The notes: generated from the letters alone by a model not told the origin. A stretch of DNA of 64,000 nt from Oegoconia quadripuncta (GCA_949316235.1 OX438742.1:33362853-33426852), one strand, 5' to 3'. Counted from the first letter of the stretch, positions 9,787-24,900 are shown. Numbers and translations: made by a program.

Positions 9787-12551
9787 GTTTAACATTATCG
9801 TGTCATACATATAAATCAATCGAGTTACATAACATCACATCGAAATACAGTCGTTTGGGTCTGCTGATGTTTTATGAAATAAATTAGCTTACCAGATATT
9901 TGTGTCGTGGAACAGTGACTTGACAATGAATCCGACACACTAAAGTATTGAGTTCTATTTCCGTGTGTTCGTTTTAGAAAACGCAAAGTTCTGCCATCGT
10001 ACCACGAAAAAACTTTTGAGTTCCATCGTTACAATGTGGTACCACGAAGCGCCCTAGATGTAAGGATAATAATATTAATTAGAAGTTTAGTAGGAAGTAG
10101 ATTAATAATACTGATTGTTAACCTATCTGTCCCTCGTTCGCACGTGCAAATATAACAGTCAAAATATAGAGTCATCTTTGCGAAAATGCGCTATAAAAAC
10201 GTTTATAGAAGATGCTTTTCTACTGGGTGTATTCGTAATCAGTGAGAAGTAATAGTTGAGAATGAACACTGCTACAGCTGTAATACTAAAAATCAGAAAA
10301 TGTTACGAGTTACAATGTGTAGATATCGCCTATATCCACGATATAATTGTTTTCTTAAAAAACGGGTAATTCAATAAATATTTATGAGAATTGGATGCTC
10401 TATGGCAAGTCTCTAAGCCCGTTCTAAAAAAAATAGTAGTTGGATTTTAATGCCTATATTAAAAAATCTCTTCGGATATACAGACCATAAATATCACAGA
10501 TACAATAACCTGGTGCACATTATTGGATACGGAATTTAATAGAGAACAAGCACAGACACAGTTGAAAGGAATTTAAACTTTATAATCATTACATTTGAGA
10601 GTTGAAAGTCGGGTATCCGTTTTCACCCACCGGTACCAGCAAGTGTTGACGTTATAAAAAAGTTTTGGCGCTGTTAAGATTTCGCGTGAATAAGGAAATG
10701 AGGAGATAAACGCTTAATGGATAGATGTAACGAGTTACCATAACTTACGTTAGGGCGCTTACGTGGTGCCAAATTTAGCTATCAACCGCAAATGAACTAA
10801 ATGGCGTATTTTAAGCGAAAGAACGCAAAAGAACTACAAGGTACAGCTGCTGGATTATCTAATTCCAAGCCCCTGCAATGAGGGGTCGTAAAAGGTATAC
10901 TTATTTGTGTGTGCAGTATTACATGATCTTCATAGTAGGGGTATCACAGTGTAAGGTTAGGTAACTCCAGAGTTTCTCTGGCATTTTCAATACAGCCAGT
11001 ACTTGTTTCGCTGACAGTTATATAAGAGAATAATAACTTTTCTTATCGAATTTGACCAGTGGAATGGAATTCAGTCCTCCGTGGTATCACAATTGGCGTG
11101 GTATTTACCTGTGTAGATACAAGCTCCAACAAAGAAGGACGAAAGCAAATAGCAGTAGGTAAGTAATGTAAAAAACATAAAATCAAAACACAAACAACAC
11201 AAAAAAACTATCCCTACTTATAATAAAAAGAAAATTAATGTAGTTAATGAAAAGAAGCACAGTAAATACTGCCCATTCAAACATTTGCATTAAGTAAATA
11301 GAAAAAGTAGTGAAATAAGTAATAAAAATAACACAAAAAAGTTTAAAAATAAACGGTCAGTACATTAAAATAACATAAAATAGAAATAAAACCATAACAT
11401 TATGTAAAATAATTAAAATCTTCAGTAATAGGTACCTACAAAGCGGATATGGTGGGTTGTATGTAGGTAGTAGTGACAGAATCTGAAATGCCATCGATAG
11501 AAATTAATTTTATTTTTGCAATAAATTCTTACTATCAATAATAACTGGCTTCACGCGACTTCGCCTGTTACTTTAACAATATTAAATCAACCATGGGTAG
11601 TATCATCTACCTACCTACTTTTGAGTGCATTTACGGACCACATTAAGTTTACTTCATTTAGGTACAGAAGGTTGGTTGCACTTATTGCTGTATTCTAAAA
11701 TAATCAAAATATAAAATGTTAGTCGGAATAGGCGTACTCGGACGAGAGTGGATACTGAAATTCAAAAAAATTCTACTTTATAAATTCATAAAAATATAAT
11801 GACCACCGAAATATCTTCTGTTTGCGATACCACCTTCAACTTGGTATTCCCTTTCCGATTAACCGTTCAGTATTTCATCCATTACGTATCAAGAATGTAA
11901 CTACATTACAATGGTACCTAACTCAGAGAATAACTGGTGCCTATAGTTATTTTTCAAAATCGATGACACTGACTGGCAAGCTGCCACAAAAGTATATTAC
12001 GATATGGTAGTAATATGATATGGATTAATAACAATTCCTTTTCAGTCCGATTAAAATTTCTGCCTTTTTAAGATTTCATCATCATAATTTTGTCCCGCTA
12101 CATTATACAATACATAGAACTGAATATATCTCCGATTAGCTTAACTAAAACACATTAAGCACACATTACAGTTTATTTAAAAAGCTGTAAAAGCTAAACA
12201 TTTATCCAAATAGTTCCTAACATTTAGCTGGAATATACACGTTTATTGAATTAATAGGATGTGTTAGCGAACTCCTAACAATATACATCTCATGTGATTG
12301 TTTAGGTGCATGTGCAAAGCTTCGATCGAGACAATAAATACATTCATTCTTATAAATACATTACGAAAATACGAGACTTTTGGGACAATACAATTAGCCA
12401 ATGCCCATGCAATTTATTAGTCTAATTCGATAATAAGAAGTTATGTAAAGTACAGTGATTAAATCCAATTCAAATTTAACTATTTTTTCCGACAAGCTTA
12501 CATATTACAGGTATCTATAATGATAATAAATTACAATAATTCGAATAAATG
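9787..12551. other. Intergenic, no gene seen
   Basis: AT-rich sequence between the natalisin side and the 3' end of the RhoGEF gene. No exon-like frame, RNA gene or clear repeat was recognised. The 62-codon frame at 11822-12010 shows no known motif and is regarded as chance. Confidence 0.45.
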
Positions 12552-12557
12552 CTTTAT
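12552..12557 (-). terminator. Candidate poly(A) signal of ARHGEF17-like gene
   Basis: AATAAA on the minus strand, about 100 bases after the TGA stop at 12659, in AT-rich sequence. It is the nearest canonical signal. Confidence 0.55.
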
Positions 12558-12658
12558 TACATCAAGATACATCAATTTTCTAATTTCAAATTAAGGTGCC
12601 ATATTCCAAAAGCAAGTAACTGGAGCCTGCAGTTGGAAGGCTATATTATAAAATCCGT

Positions 12659-12945
12659 TCAAACTCTCCAAAGAAGCAAGTGGTTTGTAGAATCTTCCCT
12701 GCCTGCGTCTTCTGTACTTGAGCTCCTAAAATCTTCATAGCCATCTCCACCAGAAATAATCAAGGTCTCATTATTATTCGGCGGGATTTCAGCTGGTTTT
12801 TGAAGTTTCTCAGCATTAGCGGAGCGCCGACTTAGAGCTTTCGTTTTCATCGAGACTTGTGGTGCCTTAACTGGTTGTTTCTTCCCCATCGGATTATCGA
12901 CGATTGTCAAGAACCTCACGTGACCAGTGTGCCCATATGTAATAC
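12659..12945 (-). CDS. ARHGEF17: ARHGEF17-like exon 17 (residues 946-1040, C-terminus)
   Basis: GITYGHTGHVRFLTIVDNPM, a basic linker, IISGGDGYEDFRSS and the terminal GREDSTNHLLLWRV before TGA at 12661-12659. GHTGHVRFL and the exact LLLWRV end are family hallmarks, confirming that the reading frame is intact to its end. Confidence 0.95.
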
Positions 12946-15900
12946 CTGAAAAATATCATGATTTGTATATGAAAGACACAAACAGGCGACCGATTTAGCA
13001 GTCTAAGTAACAATATCCGTGTCTCTATATAAAAACGCATTTGAATCTCAGAAATCTGTATACAGACAGATACTGTCGTCAACTTCAGAAAATTGGGTTG
13101 TTTTATTTGGATCCCGTGAGAAACAGGTTAATAGTTTAAAAAAATCGGATTAAATGGATGTCGAACCACGTGCAGAAGAGGTTTCGTAGTAAGAATACAT
13201 ATTTTAAGATAGTTTATCCCACATGGCATTCCATACAAACATTAAAGCCCAAATTTTTCGACATGAATATACTAATTCTAATGAAACTTTATACTTATAA
13301 GCAGGATGCATAGATGTAAAAAGTTAGTAGACAACATTTACAAAATATCGTATTTCAAAGAGTATACAGGGTGAAATTTAATTCGCATAATTCCCGTTTA
13401 CTGGTGACACCACTCCTGATTACGAACAACTTTCCCGAAGAAACCAAAGTCGAAATCGATCCAAAAATTTTCGATTACACAAAGTAAACCACTTGAAGCC
13501 ACCTTTAGTATGAAAGTTCACCAATTTTCTGAATTCGGCTTTTTCCTAGTGGATAGTTGTTTTTATACAGGAGTGGGGTCTAAAGGCGAAAATTGTTGGA
13601 CTTCCATACTAAAGGTGGTTACCGAATGTTTACTTTGTAGAAAATTTTTTGATCGAATTCTACTATGGTTCCTTGGGGAAAGTTGTTCGTAATCAAGAGT
13701 GGCGTCACCAGTTAATGGAAATTAAATAAAATTCACCCTATATTGCATTTTTTCTGTTACTATGGAAAACTTAAAATCGCTCTAATTCGGTAGTTCTATT
13801 TTTTTTTTAGAAAATATTCTCTACTGACCTTTTAGATCTATGTAGGTACGTGCTTTATGGCTATATAAAGTTTCATTCGAATCGGTTTATTTATTTCGAA
13901 AAATTTAGGCTTCAACGTTAGTATGGAATAACGTGCGGTATTCGTCTTAAACATTACATATTTTGAACAGGAAAAACCCGCTGTTATTTTTAAACGACTT
14001 CAAAAAAGGAGGAGGTTCTGTATTCGGGGCGTATTTTTTTTTTTTATAAAATACAATGTTATTTTGGCAGAGAAGCTAAATAGGGGTAGTTGAATAATCG
14101 TGGTTCGTTTTTATTCGTGTTTTTTTTTTAATATCATTTATGTCATTCATAAGTGGTCGACTATTACTCGTAAGTTAGTAGAACCTACAATAAATAGTTT
14201 GTGAAAACTTCTTTAGGTCAATGTTTCGTTATGTTCGTAATGCGATATGTAACTAACAAAATACCACATCGTATATTTTTTTCAAGAAACTGTCTTGTAT
14301 TTTGCATGCTCTTATAATACGGACCACACATCAGAAAAGGAAGAAAGATTCAGTTACCAGTTAGTTGAGGTATGGTGAAGCCGCCGGTTCGAGTGTTGGG
14401 CGAGTTGTGGAGCGGCGCAGTGAGCAGCACGCCGGCGCTAGTGCCAACCCACAGTGTATCGCGATGGGCCAGCAGAGCCGTCACGCGAAGACAAGCGGCC
14501 TTGTGCTGCCGGATTATATCGTCACAACCTAGAATTCCGAAACAATTATTTTTACAATAGTGATACCAAAAACCCGAATATAACTAAGTGTATTTGACAA
14601 TTGCTATTATTGTGTTGAGTCAAGCTCTAATTCTTTGCCTGATTGTAAAATCTAGATGTATGAAACTATAAATTATGTAACAGCGTTTTCTACTACATCT
14701 AAAGCAAATAAATCTTATCTTAAGTAAAGATTAGCTACTCCTATATAATAATATAAGAAAAAAATATCCTTGGGTATATACATATAGCAACATCTAGTTA
14801 CATATTAAGCGACTAGCTTGTATTATGGATACCAGATAGTTGACTATACAAATTTTTTTTTGTAAATATACAGGTTATTATGTAATTAATGGATAACCTT
14901 CCAGCTCCTGATAGGGGACGCTGAACTCGTTCAAAAAATATAATTTTATATTTATTAAGTCTCATAGTTTTAGAAAAATATTGTCATTTTTGATTTGTGC
15001 GAAATCGACACATATTGTCACTTTTTTAGGCGCACGGCCTTAAATAAAAGATATTCCTCAGTCTGATGTTTATGTTATAATTTTGAATGGTTGACAGATC
15101 AAATGTGCATTACGAGGGTTAAGTTAGGAATGTAGTTTTTTTTATATTTATTTATTTTTTAAACTTCCTATAAATAAATAAATAATAAATATTTTTTTCG
15201 GACACTTCCACCAATCATCTAGTCCCAAACTAAGCAAAGCTTGTACTATGGATACTAGATAACGGATAAACTTACATAAATATTTATAATAAACATCCAT
15301 GACTCGGGAATAAATGTTCGTATTCATCACACAAACATTTACCCCTAGCGGGATTCGAACCCTCAACCGTTGGTGTCGCTGACAGGGTCACTATCCACTA
15401 CACCAAACGGTCGTGTGTCAATAGATGTCGATTTTTGCACAAATCAAAAATGTATTTTTTTTTCGAAAACCGCAAGACACTTACTTCATACTTCAATTTA
15501 TATTTTTGAACGGTCTTATCCACTAATTACCTAAAACTTACATCACTGCTGCTGCGACTCTTATCGGAGTGTTCTTTTATTTTATTAATTGTTTAAAATA
15601 TGTGTCGGAGTGTAGAATAAACAGTTTCTTTCTTTCTTTACTTCAAATATCAAACCTTAACAAAAAGAGTAGGTAGGTTCATGTAGCAATAGGTACCTAA
15701 TTTGTAAATTTTAGAGACGAATAGACACCTACTTGTTTCCAGCATAGCAGTTGCAATAAAAATTATATTGCCGAAAGTCGATAATGTTCAATTATTTTAG
15801 ATCATACTCTACGTAAACAGCAAAGTGTTGAAAAGCACAAAAACCTCCTAAATATTGTCTATTGGAGACTAAGACCGAATAAATCTACTATTATGTTAGT

Positions 15901-18900
15901 CAGTACAATATTGCGCCATCTTGCGGATGCTACCGAAACTAACTTTTAGCATGGTATTCGAAATACATCAACGCAACCCTGTTTCCAACCTGCTGGCTAC
16001 GCGTCTAAATGTTACGCCATCTAGCGATGCAACTAACTTCTGCTAGATGGCGCTACTGATAGATGGCAATGTGACTTGAGAGATGGCTGTTGATTTAATA
16101 TTTTCTTGTAACCACAGGAGTACATAATGTTACATCTACAGTGAGATCTCACTCAGGCCAATCATATGCTTTGTTTAGAACTTGCTTTATGAGGAGAGAG
16201 TACAAACACTGTACTTTTCCGGACTTTTGGTTGCTGTCGCTAGACCCTGGTCGCTGTCACCGCGCTCTTTTTTCGAACACGCACCGCGCACATGGCGCGC
16301 GCGTTCTGTCATTTTTGAAGAGTTTACAGAACAATAACCCAGCTGCTTATCGATTACGCACTAAGCCCTCGAACATTGACTCGCGCGGGAACATGACATT
16401 CGCGCGGTTAGTGCGTATAGGGACGTTTTCTGCATGTAATTGATACGCAGCTTTGGTATTCACTGCTGTTAATATGATGTTATATGATAAATGAAGTAAT
16501 TACAGTACAACTTCACCCAGCTTCGGCTCTCGTCATAAGTTATGTTTAGGTACTCGTGTGGTTTATTGAAACATCGATGTTTGATTTAGTACGAATCAAG
16601 TACTTTATAGGACAATTTTGCTTCACCCAGTCTGCGGCATAACAAAACTGACTTACATGGAATCAAAGGTCAATGTCAGATTTATGTGTGAAATAGCTCC
16701 TAGATAAACACCAAACTAAACGACCAATCAAATGCTTGTATATAGAAAACGTAATAAATTCTGCTTGCTCTTTATCATTCTTAAGAAATAAAATTCTTCG
16801 TGATGGATTTGTGAAGTTTTTACACCTCCCGTGAGCTTAGAACGAACTCAGGATTTTGCATCATGAAAATAGTCAAAAGTCGCCTGCCAAATTGAGTCTC
16901 GTATAGATAACTGACGAAAAAATAATAAGTATTTAAATATTGATGAGTAATCCGAAAATGTTGAATAACTAACATGGTAGGTAAGCTACCACATTTTCTG
17001 GATTTTAGACATCTACATCTGTGTTCATCTACATGCACACGAACTATCTACTGAGAAAAAACAGCTACCGAAATTAATTTGCGGATAATATATTTTTTAA
17101 ATCTACCTATATCCGAATACCGGCCTTGGTAGGTATAGGTAATTACCGTGTAACATTTTAGTGACTTGTGGTGTAATGTTCATGTCAGCTAGCTGTTCGC
17201 GAGTAGCGGCATTGTAGCAACGCAGCTGGGCCGCATTGTGAAGCGACAGCCATATCACTCCTCCAGCCACGGCCATGTGACTGATCGGCTTCGTTTCTGA
17301 ACTTATTTGGAATGTTTCGTCGACCTGAAAATAGAAAAAGTATCTCGTTAATTATTTATTTTAATTGTTGAACTTTTAATTAGCACCCTCTGTCGATATT
17401 AACCTCATCAAAGAGCACGCCTCCTTTTTAGGAGAAACCATTTCAAATATTTAAGCTGCATTATTGATCATTAATTACTTCATACTCCAGATGTACCTAC
17501 TCCAGACAAGGGCAAATAAGCAGTCAAAGATGATGAAGACGTTAAATATTTCATTAGAAGTTACGTAGTAGGTACCTACACTGAATTAATGTTAAAATAT
17601 TACCAACTCTCTGGAGGCATTTGGATAAAATAATCGTAAGATCTTAATTGAAACAACAAATTACATAGAACGCACAGGTTTCGTACGTACGCACCATTTA
17701 CCTACATCATAAAAAGAACTCGACACAAAAAAGGAAATAGATTTAAGAAAAAGTCGCGGGTAACAAATTTAAATACTAACAGTTAAGGTAACAACTTATT
17801 TGAAATGCGGAACTGAACAAAGTTGGATGAGAGTCTAGGAAACATTACTAAGTTAGTCTTTATGAAATGTGATGATAAGACATCATTACAATAACGTGAA
17901 TTTAATAAAATAACACGAATCCGATAAATTGAAGGGAATTTTCCTAGAATCAGAGAGAGAACTCAACAATTTGGTAAATTCTCTGAATTTGGTAAACACC
18001 GCGTCTGTTGATTCACTCCCACAAAACAAAAAAACCCTATCGATTTATATAGTGAGTACCTACTTCGATATTGCACTAGGCTTGTTAATTCTATATTACC
18101 TGCAATGTATGCGGGTTGATAATCTTGATCGAAGCATGTGTAGCGCACCACAGCTTGCCGCTCGACAGGAGCATGCTACCTACAGGGCTACTACCAGTGC
18201 CCACCGAAATTGTCGAACGCTCCATCCAAGACCCATCTGTAAGAGATTAAATTAAAAATTTAACAAAAAATCTAATTATCAAATCATTAATAAATATTGT
18301 GTATAATAATTATGTTCAAAAATGTGTTTACAATCAGTTCAAAAAATCATAAGATACTGTAAAGATTGAAGTAAATTTAGGCCCGTATTAATAAACCATT
18401 CTCAAGATTGAGAACAGTCTTGTGACTGGTCTCAAGTAAACGTGTTGATTAATAAACCTAACATGAGCAGTATTCACTTGAGAGTTTCACGTATTAATAA
18501 ACGGAACTCAAGACTATCATTCATTCGCCGCTGAGGCGAATACCTGAGAAGTGATCTCAGCTGAGTAGACTTCAAGATTGGATTATAAATTAGCACGGAG
18601 CTTGAGATAGCGTCAACTTCTTAAGACGCATCTCGATTGATACAGCCTCAAGACTTGTATTGAGATTGGTTTATTAATACGGGCCTTTGATTGCGGAATT
18701 TTCGAATAGTGATGGTGATGAAAAATAAAACCAAATTTTTTCAAAAATCCATAAAAAGTCACTGTACAACAATGTCATATTTACCTATGTCCCTGCAGTA
18801 TACAACAAGGTCACCGTTCCCAAGCGCCACAAAAACTTTCCCTTCCATGTATCTGTAATAACATGTAACAAAGAAATAAATTAAATAAATAAGTAAATAG

Positions 18901-21900
18901 GTAAATATTGTGGACACATTATCTGGTCCCGAACTAGGCAACTATAAATTCTAGATACCTGATAAACATACATAAATATTTACTTAAACATCATGACTTG
19001 GGATTACATGTTCGTATTTATCACACAAATATTTACCACTAGCAAGATTCGAACCCGCAGCCGGTCAATTTGCTTTAGTTATAATATTACACTAATGTAC
19101 AGAACATTAATAATATACCAATAAAGACACAATTAAAACACTAATTTGGAAAATTAAACTATTATTCACCGGTTAAAGTAAAAATTGTGAGTTGCATGAA
19201 AATAACATTTAATAAAGTAACATTCGCTTTCATAACGAACTGAAAAAAGAATCGCATTAGCATTCGCTGGCTGCATATAAAGATTATTACTATTCGCTCT
19301 GTTCCTAGGTACTTGTATATTATTAAATCTAATGTGTAATTAGGATGGAATGTCGAATACTTTTCGAGTAATTCTTCTGTTACAGTTTTAGAAACAAGAT
19401 AATAACATCTAAGCTAAAAATAAATTAAAACAGTTCATACAACATTTTTTTAACAAATTTTGGCCAGACATGGCTAAGAATATGTCACCTGATTTGCTCT
19501 TTAAATTAAAAAATCCCATACGAATGGGATCTCTTGTACATAGGCCACGGCCGCTGGACATTCAGACAGACATACACAAAACATATCGTTAGCAAGTCTC
19601 AAAGTGAACAATGACCTGAAATGACTATAGAAAAAAGTGTTTATAAGATAATAATACAATATCGTGATGTCCTCGAACAACGGGAAAGAAGACTGAAGAG
19701 TTTTAGAAACTCACACAATGGAATGAACACCGGAATTGTGCTGTAGCTTGATTTTGTTCTTCTTGATCCTGATGTTGTCGAGGCAGTTGTATACATGGAT
19801 ACAGCCGTCTTCTGTCCCCAGCCACATTGTTGGTTGGTTTGCTGGGCTTCCATTATCTTCAGAGGACTGACGACTTGTTGGCGATGAAAGCGTCCCTGTA
19901 TTATTACATTATTTGTATAGAAAAGCTTTAGTTTTCATACACGTTTGTAACGTGTAATTTCAAGGTTTGAAGGCTAGATTAGCTATTTTATTGACAGATA
20001 TCTATCACGTATCTGATTTAATAGATGATTTAATCTCTATATCACTACTTCTTAAGCTGCTATAATGCAAAATTGTCTATAAAGTGCGCTCAATAAATAG
20101 TCATGTGCATTTATGTGGCTATTGAAACATGATAATTTTATCTCATTAGTACTATTGTGATATCGTGTTGCTTATAATAAAACTGAAGCAGAACTAACTG
20201 ATTAAGACCATGCAAAATGTTTCGTCGTTTAAATATGTCATGCAGCAGAACTTTTGTATGCTTTACCTAGCAAAGACCGTCCAGATACTAAGTTGTGATG
20301 AGTTAAAGGAAGGCATTTAAACAGTGTAAAGTTTAATTTAGTGTGACACATTAGATAGGTTAGAGGTAAGAAGTTATTTTATGAATTCATTAAAATACAC
20401 TCGTAGGTACATACATATAGAATTTCCCAATTTCGAAAACAGAGAGAAAATAATATAGGTAAATAAAGCCTACAACATCAATTATTTTTTAAAAAGTAGC
20501 ACATTTTAATGTCAATAAGTTAGTTTATATGGATTAAAACACATATTTTAAATCCTCACCTGAAGTAATACCCATAGCTTGCTTATCAACTGCTGGATTG
20601 GAACTTGATTTCATCACTGGGTGCACTTGTATATTTTGACCAGTAGTATGGGGAGTACTTAAACTCTTGCTATGATTTGGTGTTAAGGTAGGGCTCCTGT
20701 GGTTTCCAAGGTTTGTTGACAGACTGCTGTGGAGCCGAAGGGTAGCAGATTCTTGGCTTCTTTCAGACTGGGCGTCCAGATTGTCGCTCGTTGATGACGC
20801 GTCGTCATCATCGTCGCTTGACGAGGAACTGGAAAATGTAAGTGGTTGACGTAACATGCTATTTACTTCTGACAACACGTTTATTTTCTTTGCTGAATTA
20901 TCAAACCTATCGAGCCGTATATTCTTGCAACTGTCGTCCGGATCGGATATGCTGATGCCGGGTTTTACTGTTAGAGCGCTGTTAATTAGGCTCGTACTTC
21001 TGAAAGTATAATAAAAGCGATTCATGTTTCCACTGGATATCAAATTCATTACGTTGTTAGTACGGCATCATGCAATAATGTGAGTATAGTAACTCACGGT
21101 ATGTCCACGGTCTGTTGCCTAGTAAGTGCTGGTGCCGGTGGGATACATGCAACGCATAATATTCGGGCGTTGCACACTCCGTTGCATGATGTCACTTGCG
21201 GCTTGGGAGTTAATGTGAGTACGCAGACCTGCCCCACGTAGCCGTCACTGTTGCATACCTGAAAAGAAAATACACTTTGTACACCCGGATCGAATGAATA
21301 GCCGTCACAACATTTGCTGTATTATTTTCACGCGTGCAAGTTTCACAATATCATTTCGCAAGAGCCAAGTCGAAAAACTTAAATTACAAAAGTTCGCAGG
21401 GCTTTACAATGCAATAAGTATCTTTCGAGGAGTCATTTTTATAAACGAAAACTCTATTAAGATGAAAGTAGGTACCTATAATAACATAACTCACCCAAAC
21501 ATCAGGGGACTGTCCCTTGGGCGGTAGAGTGGGAGCAGCACAAGTGAACTGTAAACCAGCTCTCGTTTTACGTATTGGTACAGGGGATAAAAACTCGGGA
21601 GCTGGTCTTTCTTGACCATGCACACCTAAAAACAAAAGATAAATGTTATTTAAAACATACATTACGTTAAACAATCGGACCAGTCGTCAATTTTAGAGGC
21701 GGTATAAAAACATTGACAGAGTCTATTATTCTGACACAAATCACTAATCCACACTAAGCCCACGGGGTACACCATTGCTATAATACATTAGGTATAGTCC
21801 CAAATACAGTTCTAGTGAGTGTCCGAACAGAGAACAGGGGTAAACGTAAGGCTGTTGATGTGTAAATGTTGTCCAATGTCAACAGTCATTATCTCCGTGT

Positions 21901-24900
21901 TGTTACATTGATATTGTCAAGGGAAAATCTGGCGATTGTTTTAGAAATGGTAATGATAACCAGCTACCTAATATATGTCTCCGCTTTTGGGACAAAGGTC
22001 CTCTCAATAGGAAATGATATGAGCCTTAATCCAAACGCAGGGCGATTGCGATTTATTGAATTTGTGTCCACTTAGTCTCCTGCCTGTCAAGGCTACAACT
22101 TGGCTTAACGACTGCCTTTAATTAAAAACAGGCAGAACCGTCTGTTATCAACCCATCGTGCCTAATTCCCAATATGTTAAAATCCCAAAATGGCAAATGT
22201 CTCTGAAGTAAAAAAATACACTTTTATAAAAATATCACTACTCATCAAAAAACGAACCGCGCCAGACGTTGCTTAACTTCACTAATCGAAAACGAATAGC
22301 AAATACGCCTGCTTAGGTATCAAGGGAATGGAAGCGATTGCGGCTGCGCCCGGAGGGCTTCACTTATCTGTTTGCTAAGTTTTCTTTTATGCACAACGCG
22401 TTTGACTTGACCTCAGTCACACCTGATGTTTAGTGTAAATAAGACTGAACGTGGAAGCACAATCAAAAGAAGAGAAGCGAAAGCAACTGTACCACGAGTG
22501 GTTCACTTATCTGTGTGCTACGTTACAATCACGTGAAGGGGAGCGAAGGCGACTGTGCCACGAGGACTTCGCTTATCTGTTTGTTAAGTTACAATCAGGG
22601 CAAAAGAAGTCATCCTGTGAACGCCTACTTCTGAAGATAAATGTTAGCTCCCTAAATCTATGATAGCTTTCCACTTCCTACCACTTTACGTTCGGGTACG
22701 TCGATTCATCGAACACGAGCTGTGACCACGTTGTCGTACGCAGTATTCATCACGACAAACTTCATCAAATTTCAATAACACGTCATCTTGAGTTTGACAA
22801 TTGTCAAAGTAGTGGTATAAAAATGTAACGAAAATGTCTGTAAATTCTTTACCTAATTTTTGCTTAGTTTCAGTAATAAGCTCTTCCCAAGTTGTCCTTT
22901 TATCTGTCTTTGAAAATATAATCGTAAGGTTTTCTGGGCCGCTTCTGAAATGAAATTATTATCTGAAATAATTGTAACAGAGATATTATAATTTATGCGG
23001 AAATAATTATGTATACTCACGAAGTAGACAAACTAATTTCCATGTAACATAACTGTGTATCACTGTTTTGCCGCTCAGACAATTGTTTGTTGACATTGTG
23101 TAGCATGTCTTTAACTAGTTCTTCTAGTTGAGAATGTTGTGTGGTTAAACCTACCACATACTCCGATATTTGAGTTAGTGTGTTAACATCTTCTGTAAGT
23201 GTTTGCACTTCATGCATTATACGCCGTATATTTTCGTCTTTAGCTATAATATAAAATGATTATTAATATTTAACATTATTCCAATAATATCCATTGTAGT
23301 AATAGTAATAATAACTCCTACTAAGTCATATCAAAACATACCCTTAACAATGTCCAGTTCAGCTAACGCAATCCTCATTAAGAGTTTGTATTTATTACCT
23401 TCCATCTGGCTTGCTAAATTAGTCTGGTATGTCCTGAAATATATGTAAAGAGAATTTAATTTATAAAAGTTTACGTTTCTAATAATTAGAATACTTCCAG
23501 AGCAGAGAATATACTCACGGTATAGGTTTTTTGATTGTACCGGTTCTCCTTTTAACACTTGTTATCAAAAGTGTGTCGTTGAATAGAAAGAGAGCTCTAT
23601 CTTTGATAGTTCCCTGCGCTGACGGCATTGTCACCGTCTCGTGCCTCAAGAATAGTCTGTCTGCGGTCACCAGGTTAGACAAACCCTCAATCACTTGTTC
23701 CAAGTCCCTCAAGGTTTGTTGTTGCTGCTCTAATTCGAGACTTTCCCTCTCTGTACAGTTAATCAATTCTAATAAGTCATGTACTTCTTTTTGAGCCTCC
23801 AGTAGCAGTTTGTGATCCGGATGAGATGGATCTATAAAAAACAATTAGAATGAATACTACGGATTCATCCAATATTCGAGATGTTACACGGTAACGGCAG
23901 ATCTCTTTTTATTAAATAATTACAAAGATTTTTAGACTTTTTCCCTATTTAATTGAATTGTTAACTAAGTTTGCAGTAGCTAATCGAGCTTTTATATTAA
24001 CACATGTTATCTAAAGAGTGGAAGCTCTTTGCAAAGGATAAAGAGAATTTCCTATGGCCGACGTAAAGAAAAAATAGCTCTTCGATCGATGACAACCAAC
24101 TAATAATGCATGCCTTCATCGATTGACTCGTATGTGTCACTGACCTGTATGTTTAATGAGCCTCTGTAATAGCAACTTGTAACTTGGGAATTTCTGCACC
24201 GGCTTTATGAGCAGGTTATCCAACGAGAGTTTGCCTTTGTGATCTCGAGCCATGGCATCGAGAAACTTCGCAAATGCCGGCCTTGATGTCGACGCTGTCT
24301 TGATAGTCTCCTTCGCCTTCTTCAGATTGCCGATGAAAGTCATATAGGTGTCCATCACCGCAGGTTTCGTGAACTGAATAATTAATGTAAGTGATTATTT
24401 TAAATAATTATAAAGGTAACTCAAGAACTCACCCTCAATCATAATTGAATGAAATGCTTACTCTGACAGGTATTATACAACTACTATTAAAATTATATTA
24501 TACTAAATGCACATAGTGAAATTATATCTATTACTTACCACCTCCAAGAATACATCGCCCACTTTTTGCTGCAGATCCCATTGTTCTAATCGGCGTCTTA
24601 ATTGTTCTAAAAATACTTGATGTACGTTGAGAATTCCAGGTACTTGGAAAAAGATTTCGTCGACCAAAAATGTCTCGAGAAGACCAGCATTCTCAGAACT
24701 CTTAAGAGGTTGCAGATATTTCTGTAATCAAAGCATATTTAGAAAAATTAAAATATACGTATGTAAATAGCGTTTTGGATTTGTTTAAACCAAATGTCTA
24801 GTTCCAAATTAATCAAAGCAAATTAAATGGATACTAGACATTGGTTACGTATATACTGGATGAGTTTTTTACCGTAAGGGAAAAAATTGGGCATATTAAT

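Noticed and set aside
15340..15412. Genuine tRNA gene
   Set aside because: Box A/B-like sequence is part of a SINE head repeated many times, followed by the SINE body; no cloverleaf with proper acceptor pairing was found.
16141..16443. 100-aa plus-strand gene in intron 15
   Set aside because: No known motif, no splice or poly-A context, and GC-rich DNA produces long chance frames.
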